Below are positions 25,101-35,210 of a stretch of 64,000 nucleotides of DNA, piece after piece; position 1 is the first letter of the stretch, and each line of letters begins with the position of its first letter. A program made the translations under genes and the position numbers. The DNA comes from Himantopus leucocephalus (taxonomy: Eukaryota > Chordata > Aves > Charadriiformes > Recurvirostridae), in NCBI GenBank assembly GCA_003993805.1, contig RSEF01000001.1, positions 212,357,696 through 212,421,695 on the forward strand, read 5' to 3'. The notes under the pieces are model-generated. The model ran no database searches and was not told the origin of the DNA. It saw only the letters and a program-made list of their open reading frames with translations.

Positions 25101-25950
25101 CATCCCTCCTCCCTGGCAGCGCAAGGTGCGCTCCTGGCTGCGCCGTGGCAGGACGTTCAAAGAGCTCTGGAAGGAACATCTCCCCTTCTTTCCACACTGC
25201 AGCCAGGCTAGCTGTGCTTCAGTCCAGCCCAGCTGGGGCAGCCTGGGCTGTGGAGTTGAATAGATGTGTTGAAGGAGAAGTAATTGGGGTATTCCTGAAT
25301 GTAACCTCCTGAGCAGACTGAGTATTGTGCCTAGCACAATGATAGCTCTTTTCGGGGGCAGTGCTTACACAGCCAAGACTTCCCACTTGAATTTGTCCCA
25401 GCTGGTCCCAGATGCCAGTGCCACGATGCTGGAGGATGGAGATGCCCACGGCAGGAGACAAATCTGTCCTGCTGCACTGAGGAGTGGGCTGCTGCTCTAT
25501 GCACCCGTCCCTCGTACCCCCACTAAACAGCTAACGCAGGACAGCTGGATTGTTCCCTGAAATTGTCTCAGTCAGTGGAGCCCACTGCCTAGATGGCCAC
25601 ATGATGCAATGATACCTTTTGCATCATTTGAGGCTGTGGATTTAATTAGGCAACGGCCTTAGCGTACACACTCCAGCTTAGCAAGTCTTGGCAAGAGAGC
25701 TCTGCAGTGCAAGTAGGGGCCCCTACGGAGGAATTGCTATGTAATAATGAAATGAATTTGAAGAGTCCAAAAAAGTAGCATTTTCTGCAATCCTGTACAC
25801 AGAGGGGCAATGAAACGCTACATTCCTTGCAGAACTGATGTGTCTTATCTTGTTCCCTCCTTTGAAAGTAGGAGAAAAATCAAGAAATAGTCAACACAGC
25901 TGGGCTTTTGTTTTTGTTTACTTGGAAAACTTGTTTTAACCATCAACTTT
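22113..25950. other. Intergenic DNA, no gene recognised; contains one N
   Basis: No exon with convincing splice sites or protein similarity was found. A single N at 24930 lies between TTCTTGGGGG and TTTTTGGGGG, possibly a join at a homopolymer. A GC-rich patch at about 25080-25300 gives overlapping open frames in several phases, which look like compositional artefacts. Confidence 0.5.
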
Positions 25951-28121
25951 AGCAAATTTTGGCAGTTACAAACCTGTACACTTTTTTTTTTTGTTATTTA
26001 GTTTTTATAGCAAAAGAACACAAGACAATACTGCCAACAGCAATTATGAAGGAACAATTAGTTTTCGGATGAAGGGCTATACCCACTCAAAGTGATAAAC
26101 CTTCCCTTTTGCATAAGGTTGAATTTGTTGTCATTGGAGAAATGACATCTCTTAATACCTACTTGAAATGGCATAAAATCATATCTCTAGTTTTTTGTGC
26201 AAAACACATTCATTTAAAAAAAGTCAATAAAAAACATCTTCTTAAAAACAGAAAAAAGTTAAACAAAAAGAGCTGAACCCAAAGGAAAGTTACAGTACAT
26301 TTTGAAATGATTAAAAAGTTTTCAAATCTAAAACTTTTTTGTATTTTTGCTGTTACCTTAAAAGTTTAAACCAACTTTGATGACTCTTTAGAATTATATC
26401 AAACAAACAAACAAACAGAAAAAATTAAAGCAACCTGATTGGCATCAAATATCTACAAAAGCCTGGTAATTTGAAACCATTATATACATTATTTTATAAA
26501 CTTCTTTTTAAACACCAAAACATACATCTTTTACAAACCAGCCTGCTTGCAACAGGTAAAATTTACAAGACAATCTTTTCCGATACAGTGCTTTAAAGAG
26601 AACTGCTTTCACTCCTAAACTTCTTTGTCACCTCCTGAAAATCGGCAGTATGGGCTCTTTGCATTGTTAAATATTAGCGATTCAGGTATTCCTATGACAG
26701 AAGAATGCTACAGTTCTGAGGGCTCCAATCTCTTTCCGTAATACAGTTCAAGTGCACTCTTAACACTGGTAAAGATTACTTATGGCCTTTGTGTAATGCG
26801 ACATATTTGCAATTATTGCTTTTCATTATTACATAAAGAAATGAATTTAATTTCATTTCCTCCCCATCCGCCCATCCCTGGGATGATGCAGCTAATTTAC
26901 TAACTGAATGGCCCTTCTGATAATGGAGGTGTTAAATGTCAAGTTTATGAAACACAGGCTAAATGCCATGGATAATGGGCAATAGTCTAAATTTCTAAGG
27001 CTCAAATCACAGTTTGGTGCATTGAGAGGAATAGAGATGCAAACAGGCAAAAAGCACAGATTTACTGCATGGTAAATGATGGTAAACTATCAGAGAATGA
27101 ACCTGAAGATGTAGCTCTCTCGTTGGAAACCTATGAAATGTCCATTATTAATCAGTGAGTAGCTCCAAAAAATACCAACACACCACAGATGTACTTTCAC
27201 TACTGGTTTTAAATATGGTTTTCTCCATTATTTAGCATGCTACCTTTTCAAATGAAGCTTAGCAGAACTGGCCCAGGGCACCGCAACTCTCTCTCCCATG
27301 ACTGCAATTATTATCAGCTGTAAGGATACACTATACCATTCATTTAGCTTTTTCAAGCAGGAGCCTGATGAGGAGTAAAGCTGTTCTTAACCATTTGTCC
27401 TGTCCAGCCCACATTTCTCTTTACAATGGAATTTATATTGAGCCAAGAGCAACAATTTTTATTTCATATTCTCAAAGTTGACCACCTGCCTGGCTCGCAG
27501 AGACAACAGGCTGCTGCCTCCCCAGTAACCACCATTTCAGTGGCATGCAGTCCCTCACTGTGCTGTATTCAGTCTGAGTTTCTAACTGGAGAGGGTACCA
27601 GTACATCAAGGCTAGCACTACTTCAGACCACACTAGAGAATTTAGGAAGAGGGAGAAAAAGATGCTGAGGACCAAAATTTAACTTGTCTGTGGGACACGC
27701 GGAGAGGGAGAACTCACTTGAGAGATGGAGCACACAACTTTCTGACTTCAGGAAAACAGTAGCAGTAAGACACCTTTGACTCCTTCCAGCCTTGTACTGC
27801 AACTATAGGCTAAGAAAACCCGTGGGATAATTCAGGATCAAAGATGTTACCCAGCTTTAGGAAAATAGCTTGACTGCCTGGAAATCACAGCACTGTAATG
27901 CATCTCTGCATTGCAACATCTTCCTGGTTGCCTTCATATGCTGTGTCCTATAGGAGGTTCCTATAGGAAGGCAACTTTACGGTGGTCTTCTAGCGGGGCT
28001 GTCCATTTGGCCCCATGGGAGGGAAGGGATGCTGTGGCTCCTTGGTGTCACCTTTGGCCCTTTGCCCTGCTATAAGATATTGGCTCAGGACAGCAATCGC
28101 ATCCAGTATCTATGGTTTGGG

Positions 28122-28149
28122 GGTGGTGGTGGTGGTGTTTTTTTTTTTC
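28122..28149. repeat. (GGT)n microsatellite followed by poly-T
   Basis: About five GGT units precede a run of about 12 T. It lies in the presumed FAT3 3' UTR and may vary in length. Confidence 0.85.
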
Positions 28150-30776
28150 TAATAGGATGTTTATAATACAAAGGCAAAATAATTAACATATTTAAGAAAG
28201 TTACATAAGCCTAATTTTTCCTTTTGCACAAGGCCACTAATGTGGCAGCATAAATTATGTTGTCAGTCACTTCAAGGCTCTTTCCATTGCCAAAGTTATC
28301 CAAAAGGCTGTCAATGTGCATCACATTCTCCACCTGATCAAAACAAAGACAACAAGCACCCTTTTACTCAGACTCATACACCCTTGGCAAAGTCAGTGGT
28401 TTCTGATACAAGCATGTATTTGCATTTTAAAAAGTTGCTTTTTTCTTTTGTTGTTTCTTTACAAAAAGCAAAGACTGTCTTGATCCTAAGAGTTATAATC
28501 CACTGATTCTCAAAAGTACTTTATTAAGTCTCTGAAACCTCTCCCACAAATGATGCCGAAAGAAAATACCGTGTAGTGGAGCCATCTACAGGAATGTGAG
28601 TTGAAATACAGACACACAGGATAAGCAGAGATGTGAGGGGAAGCTCTAACAGAACCAGGGAGCTGGCAATGACAGCAGCAGCAATATAAAAATCACTATA
28701 TGGAAGAAAAAGAATTATATATTGGGTGGAATAACATGAACGCTAATTCTTACATTAGGTTATGAATGTGTTGTTATCTTCCAGGTTAGAAGATTACGGC
28801 TTGTCCATGTAGAGCAGTGATTTAAAAGAAAATTAAATTGTTTGGATTAACAAGAGAGATGTTAATATGAAAATCTTATTCCCTAAGAGGTATTTCACCT
28901 CAAGATCTGCATTCAGGTCTTATCACTATCAAAAAGAGCCAGAACAAAACCAGAAAGGCCACAGAAGTACCAATATTCACAGAGGGGCATCTATTTGAAG
29001 ATGGATTGGGCCTATTTGATTTGGAGGGGAGGAGATATTGAGGTATAGAAATCATGAGCAGGACAGAGAAGGCTGAACGGGTGATCCTTGGCACCTTCCC
29101 AACAGCACTTTAATAAGTAGGCGTTCAGTGAAATGAAATGGCAACAACATCAAAACAGAAAAAGTACTATACATTGTATTTATGCGTATTTTACTAGTAA
29201 AACTCACTACCAACAAGATATTACTGAGGCAACAAGCTCGGTAAGAAACATTGATTTTTTTTTGTATGGCAATTGCTAGGCTCCCATGGTGTTCTCCCTC
29301 CTGACACATTTGATATGTCCCAGTAAAATTTTGATATCGCTGTCCCAGGCTTACTCAAGAATTTTCACTACAGAAAACAGATGACAAGTACAGTTCATAA
29401 CTAGCTGGGGGCTAAAACAGAACTAATTGCATAATGGATAATAATGTCTCACAGCAAAACTGAGTAGGAGCAAACCCCATGTAAACTGCAGCTCGATGCT
29501 AAGAGAGTATTACATTCTCAGAAAGTCATACCGGCTTTAAAAGAGCAGATAGATTTGCAGCTTTGTTTTTCAAACTGAGATGTTCCTACTCTTGAAGAGA
29601 CAACAATCTAATTGCATCTGCTTTCCTGCAACATAGACTTCATGAACAATTCAAGTCATCCTCTGTCTGTGCCTCTAGGCTTGCCAAACCATTTCATGGC
29701 TTATTGGCAAATCCCTCCGTTCCTTGCAATCGCGATACAAATTTCCATTTTTTTATTCTTCTTGAAAACACGGGGATAATAGCAGGGAAAAGGGGTTGAA
29801 ACGTACCATGAACACATTCAGAATATATCACTGTTACAGAAGCATGTTTACTTTGAGAAGACCAAGTGACATTCATAAATTCAATGGACAGGAACTATTT
29901 GCAGACAAGTACTTGCTAATACTTGTATGTGCAGTACGTGGTCTTTGCAGAAGTTCACTCAATTTATTCATGTACCTGTATAATGAGCTGTTTTCTAGTG
30001 AAGAATTGCTGCATGATCCCAAAGAAAATATCTACACCAGTCTTTCGTAGCTATATAAGCTATTGGAGGCACGCAGCAATATATTGTACCTACACTGAGA
30101 ATTTTAGAAATCCTGTTTTATTAAAAGTGTTACAAGCTGCAATTATTTAAATTACATATATAAATTACAAATAGTTTCTTTTTGTTGGGGGCAATTTGTG
30201 AATAAACACGTCCTGAATGTCAAGAAATGGCCCACAATTTAATTTTGAGTGAAAATCAAGTCAGTCAAAAACATGTTGCCCTGGAATATAACTGCTGAAA
30301 CTATTCAGTTAAGATGTCTGACCAAGAGACAGGACACAGGAAGCAGCAAAGGAAAACTGTTAATGAATCTGTTCATCTATAACAATGATTCATGTATTCA
30401 ATAGCTTTTGAGAATGACTGAATTATGCCATGGAAGGAACAGATGAAACCCCAGCAGTAATGCAGCCTGCAGACTCACATTCACTGTATAAGGTATTCAG
30501 ATGCTGTAAAATGCAGTGGTAAAAACATTTTCGTAGCACCGAGCAACGGGTATAATCTCCTTTAATACGCTGAGTGAAAATCCCCTATTTCCATATTGCA
30601 CTTAGCTGCTCAGGCCAAAACAGCGTGAAAGGCCATTTACTCCAATCAGGCTGAGGGAAGCGTAAAAGCATACTGATGCCGTGGTTTTCCTCATCCCGCA
30701 GCCATATTCTGAAGTCTGCAAACAACCTTTGGAAGTCCTCAAATCCTACTAAATCACACATCCAGCGGAAAATCTA

Positions 30777-30850
30777 GGGCCGGATCTTTGGCCGCAGCCC
30801 ATCCGTGCAGTCCCACCGACTGAGCCAGTTTACAGCAGCTGAGAACTCAT
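30777..30850. repeat. Possible ancient sauropsid palindromic repeat
   Basis: The segment reads GGGCCGGATCTTTGG, then GCAGTCCCACCGACTG, then AGTTTACAGCAGCTGAG. This order resembles a widespread reptile and bird repeat built around 'GTAAATC..CAGCTGAGGATCTGGCCC' arms. The match is from memory and partial. It lies in the presumed FAT3 3' UTR. Confidence 0.35.
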
Positions 30851-31850
30851 CCCGTAAGCTCTAAGGATGGACGTTTGTCAAATGACATTAAGCTAATGAT
30901 TTGAGGTTACAGCAGCATTATATGCCACTCAATTGCAACTAATTTTACTGCAATAATTGTAGCACGATGACTGCTGTTAAAGAGGTGATTGCCCAAGCAA
31001 GGAATTTCAAAAAAATCAGCAGTGCTTTGTAGATACAAGATACGTGTTCACATTGCATACAGAAGTCAAGGGAGGATGTGCATACGCAGCTGGGGCAAAA
31101 CTGCGCCAGAACTGAGCCAAACTCTGACATTTCTAGGAGTCCTCAGGGGTGAAGTTACGCACAAGCACCTGACACCAGGTTTTAAAAAATGGCAACCAAA
31201 GTTGGCCACTTTGGAGTAAATATACGCTGTATATATGTTGCTCTATATGCACGCAAAGTAGAATGAAATGCTATGTAACAAACAAAAGTATAGATAAATA
31301 TTTATGGACAAATGACTGGTCGCTTGTCTTTGATAGGTCAATTTGTAAATGCTGTTTTTTCAGCCATCTGACGTGTTGTACACAGCAGCCTCAGCAATCA
31401 ATTGCTTTCACTCTTTTGCTGACACAAAATTTCATGCAACAGTGCATCTTGGAATGATCCATACCAGTTCCTTAACACTGTGGGGAAATCATAACACTGT
31501 AACACTTTTAATAATACAAACAAAAAAAAATAATCAAACTTTGGGGGAGAGAAAGAAATTATTTAGCAATTATTGTTTCCCCCTGCCTCAAAAGCTGAGT
31601 TTTACTCCTGGTAATAAATAGAAGAAGGTACATACTCTCCAGATTGTCTGTAACAATTTTGCGATGTATAACACTTAACACAGTTGGTCTCTTCGTGTCT
31701 GCACATACAGTATCATTTCTGAACAAGTTAATAATGGGTTATACTGTATTTTTACCTTGCCCAATATATATAGATACACCTTCATCAAAATTTCTTCTCA
31801 ATATTTATACTATTAATTGGACCAAATGACAAAAAAACCCCAAAAATAAA

Positions 31851-31889
31851 AGAAGAGGAAGAGGAGGAAGAAGAAGAAGAAGAGGGGAG
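31851..31889. repeat. Purine tract (GAA/GGA)n, CU-rich in the FAT3 transcript
   Basis: An almost pure purine run on the plus strand ends 6 bases from the FAT3 stop codon. In the transcript it is a CUU/CCU-rich tract at the very start of the 3' UTR. It is a simple repeat and probably length-variable. Confidence 0.85.
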
Positions 31890-31895
31890 CTTCCT

Positions 31896-32515
31896 TTACA
31901 CTTGTGTTTGATGCTGGGTCTCCACAAATGGAATGTGAACATTTTCTAGGTTGAGTTCCTCCACGCTTTCATAGTCACTCATGGCTACTTCGGAGTCATC
32001 AAAGCCGCAGCTGGCTGAGACGTCAGAGGAGGAGGCATCTAGAGAGTTGTGCAAGGATAAGGGCATCTTACCTGCACTAACGTTTTCTGTGTTCTGGCTC
32101 GGGCCAACAGCAAAAGTACTAAATTCATTCCCAGTCTGAGACCCTGCGGTGTCCGTCTCATTGGGGAACTGGTGAGGAGGGAGGTATTGGCTAGGGTGGA
32201 AGTGCGGCCGTCGCCTGCAATCGGGACTGAGCGTACTTGCCATTGAGACCGGCTGCGAGGGAGGGAGGGTTTCATAGTGGTCCGGATAATCCTCTGGAAG
32301 AGGAGGTGGTAACTGGTCCTGGCTTAAAAACTCCTCTTCGTGAGGAGGGGGGTAGTCGCTGTCAATGTCGTAGCCACCAAGGTAGTAATCTGTTTCCAGC
32401 TCTCTGGTACTGCCGTGATGAGCCGAGCCTCCATCTGCCGTCTCAACGTTGGGCACTTCCTCGATGTCGGACAAGCGAGCACTTGGCATCCAGTCAGAGG
32501 TATCCCAATGATACG
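31896..32515 (-). CDS. FAT3: FAT3 final coding exon: distal cytoplasmic tail and stop
   Basis: This exon encodes the last 205 complete residues of the FAT3 intracellular domain. It opens after the acceptor CTTTCCTGCTGCAG at 32515 and begins with two bases that complete an Ala codon with the previous exon, giving [21 protein letters not shown]. The stop is TAA at 31896-31898. The tail is rich in acidic and proline residues ([22 protein letters not shown]). It contains a WIRS-like motif, FSTFAV, at 32106-32123, and ends with QTQV, a class I PDZ-binding C-terminus. AYHWDTSDW and the [16 protein letters not shown] segment near the end identify FAT3 rather than FAT1 or FAT2. In FAT3 this tail carries actin-regulatory interactions that shape neurons. 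The open frame continues upstream into the intron, but the splice site sets the start. Confidence 0.95.
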
Positions 32516-33565
32516 CTGCAGCAGGAAAGAGAATCACAGCGCTCCGTTAGGATGGGGCCACTAATGAGAATGAAGTGTCCTGCATGCACGCGCCTCTCAG
32601 TCCTCACAGCACGTTTGAATCACAGCATGCGCCACAGGCCATCGACACAGGTCAGCCATGCTCTGACCGGAGGGGCAGGGGAGGAGAATAAATTGTATTA
32701 TGATGCTAATGCAAACAAGCAAAGAAACAAAACACGGCCACTCTCAGGCACTTTGCTTTTTAAGATGCTACTAGATTCTATTAGAAGCTATGAGTCCAAG
32801 AAATCGAAATGACAAAATCTCTGAATTAATGCTTTTCGCTATTATTTGAAAAAATCTAAAATGCATGCTTATGATATCACATCTAGTCTCCCCTTCCACC
32901 TCCAATGACTTTGTTTCAAGAAAGAAAGTGTGCAAGCAAATAATCTGATCGACTGAAAACTGGATCCTGAAATAAAAAAAGTGGCTGGCCATTCTCATGC
33001 AGCATTTGAACCCAACAGAGTTCAAGCAAAAGAGGACACATGAAGCAGTTCAAGAAAAAAACAGATCAAGTTGGTGCCCTGCCCACCCCAGCCCCGTCCA
33101 ACAGGCAGAAAGCGTCTCAGAAAAATCACCTCTGTTGTAGTTCTGTCCTTGATCCATAACAGACACTGTCAGATACAAAGTGAAAAGTAAAAACTGGTAA
33201 CTCAGAGCTTGTTACCAGCATAGTATCACACGTGAAAATACAAAACTCTGCATGCATATTTCTAAAGTACAGCTGCCTTGGTGTCGTTTTAATAGGATTT
33301 TTAATAGTTCTTTATTTTAGCATACAAGATAAGCTTGCCCGGTCAAATGCAGACATACATAAAGAAATGATTATGTCATGTGTATTATATTCCTTTTCTA
33401 TCATATCTTAATTATTTACCCTCACTGAACAGATACGGAATTACATTAGAGCTGGAATTCTTAATACAAAAAGGGCTATCAACCATCTCTATGGTTTATA
33501 ATTGCAAAGTACATTTCTCTCTCACTTGTTCACTTTGAAACAGAAAAATAAGAATCTACCATTCT

Positions 33566-34191
33566 CAGGGCCGGTTCAAACAAATCTGGGCCCACCTGGG
33601 CTCAGATACCATGGTGATGGGCACGGTATAAGAACCTGAATAGAATAGAATACAAAGCCATTTAATGGGGCCGTCAGCTACAATGCCTCGCAACCCCACA
33701 CCCACCTCCCACCTGCACTGCCATGCTAGCCGGTGGGGAGGGAGGCATTCCAGTATGGAGAGGGTGCAGGGGTGGGGGAGAGAGCAAGGAAAGAGGTTTT
33801 ATGTGAGACTAGAGCGGGGAATAAGCTGCAGCGTTTTCTAGATGAGATGCTCTTTTTCAGCCACATGTTATTGGGCTTCATGCAAGAAGTCACTGGGCAA
33901 GGTCTCTGGACTGCATTGCTGGAGGACGTCTGGCCAGATGAAATAGACCTTTATGGCATTACAGTACTTAACTTCTGGGGCTCAGCCACAGACAGAGAAG
34001 ACAGTTCTCCAGGCCTCCACCTATTAACACCACTCTTGCCCTTGCTTATCACCACACGGTGCGTGTGGTGATGGTGATTTCTTCTTTCACTCATTAGCCA
34101 GACAGTAGCTTTCTACCTGCCCTGTGTTAGTCTGGGGCGAGGAGGGCTGGGGCTACTGCAGGTTTAGCAGCAGTGTCTGAACCGGCCCTAA
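33566..34191. mobile_element. Non-autonomous hAT-like DNA transposon with TIRs and 8-bp TSD
   Basis: The left end reads CAGGGCCGGTTCAAACA (33566-33582). The right end (34175-34191), reverse-complemented, reads TAGGGCCGGTTCAGACA, so 15 of 17 bases match. Directly outside are ACCATTCT (33558-33565) and ACCACTCT (34192-34199), a target-site duplication matching at 7 of 8 bases. An 8-bp duplication and a CAGGG-type end are characteristic of the hAT superfamily. The 626-bp interior is GC-rich, contains G-rich runs and has no transposase frame, so the element depended on an enzyme supplied in trans. It is inserted in the last FAT3 intron. Confidence 0.85.
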
Positions 34192-35077
34192 CCACTCTTC
34201 TCCTTCTCCACTTCTCTTTTTTTCGTAAAGAGGATTTTGCCGTCTTTCAGTCAGTGTAATGACATTGCACCCGAGATGCGTCAGGTCCCTCCGAGCTGTG
34301 TGGTTTCAGGATCCAGGAGAACCTCACTAATTTGCTGACTCGCAGAACCCCCGGCAGCTCCCTGGGGAAGGAGCCCTGTCCTCCCACGGCTCCACGGCAG
34401 CGATTCTGCCCACCGTGCACTGGGAACTCCATTGCAGCTAACGATTCACCGCTTTCACCAGCTCTGCTGCAGCGCATGCAAGATTCATATGTCTCATACA
34501 ACGAACTGGGAAGTGGGCAAAGCATTTTCAGCGACAGCCTCTTGAAATTGCTGCCAGACTGGCGTTTTCTGTCTTGTAAAGCACGATGGGGAGCCAATGT
34601 GTTTGCTTAAGCTTTCCTTTAGGAAGGCAAAGCCATTTACAGTGTCTGTGTTTTCTTTTCAGTCGTATTTTTTTATTTTTTGAGTGGGGCTTTCTTTTTG
34701 AGTTAACCTTGGCTAATTCATTTTATTTGCTAGCCAGACAAATGGCACTCTTACACTTCAGGAGATCAGTAAATATACTATAGACAAATACTCAAGTGCC
34801 ATCACTAGCTAGGAGTAAAAGTGTTTCTCAAAACAACCATGACACTGGCTCAAGGAAAAAATCAGTCGTTTCACAAAAAGAATTTACTTTATAATCTTTA
34901 AGCATTATTCAGATTGGATCACCTCAAGTCTGCAAAACCTGCCTTAAATTTGCTGAGGACAGATTAAATTTTGGGCTTGTGGATAACTTGAATTGATGTT
35001 GAGCTGATGTTTTCCCAAGGATACGATAAATGTTGTATAAGTAAATAAAAGTAATGTTTATCTTTGATACATCACAT

Positions 35078-35210
35078 TTCCTCAGTGCTTTACAGAAGAG
35101 GAAAATAGTGATATTCCTGTTTTACAGGTAGGGAAACCAGTTCACTTGCAACATGATGTGCCCGAGGTTACCCAGGAGGTCAGTGGCAGAGCTGAGTGTT
35201 GGGTCCTTGG
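35078..35210 (-). mobile_element. CORE-SINE/MIR-like relic, minus strand
   Basis: Read on the plus strand, the segment follows the reverse complement of a MIR-type SINE. CAGTGCTTTACAGA is followed by TATTCCTGTTTTACAGGTAG, GGAAACCAG, CACTTGCAA, TGCCCGAGGTTACCCAGG and TCAGTGGCAGAGCTG. The order and spacing match the well-known '..CCATTTTACAGATGAGGAAACTGAGGC..CCAAGGTCACACAGC..' pattern. The copy is heavily diverged, as expected for an amniote-age insertion. Confidence 0.65.

Larger units (their letters stand above)
25960..31895 (-). other. FAT3: Probable FAT3 3' untranslated region and immediate downstream DNA
   Basis: The FAT3 stop codon is at 31896-31898, so transcription continues leftward from 31895. 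The region has no coding exon and is AT-rich. I recall mammalian FAT3 mRNAs having a 3' UTR of several kilobases, which would end somewhere near 26-27 kb. On the transcribed strand, AATAAA hexamers occur at about 30117-30122, 29963-29968, 29752-29757, 28520-28525 and 27458-27463. I cannot tell which are used. Short repeats lie inside, including (AAAC)n near 26400 and (GGT)n with a T-run at about 28122-28149. The distal boundary is an estimate. Confidence 0.45.

Noticed and set aside
25080..25320. GC-rich patch considered as a CpG island or promoter
   Set aside because: It is short with modest CpG content, and no exon or transcript start signal lies nearby.
1..25950. Possible exons of MTNR1B, the gene downstream of FAT3 in mammals
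   Set aside because: I looked for the seven-helix receptor exon, which would be an open stretch of several hundred bases on the minus strand. No frame in this region has those features, so the gene must lie further left.
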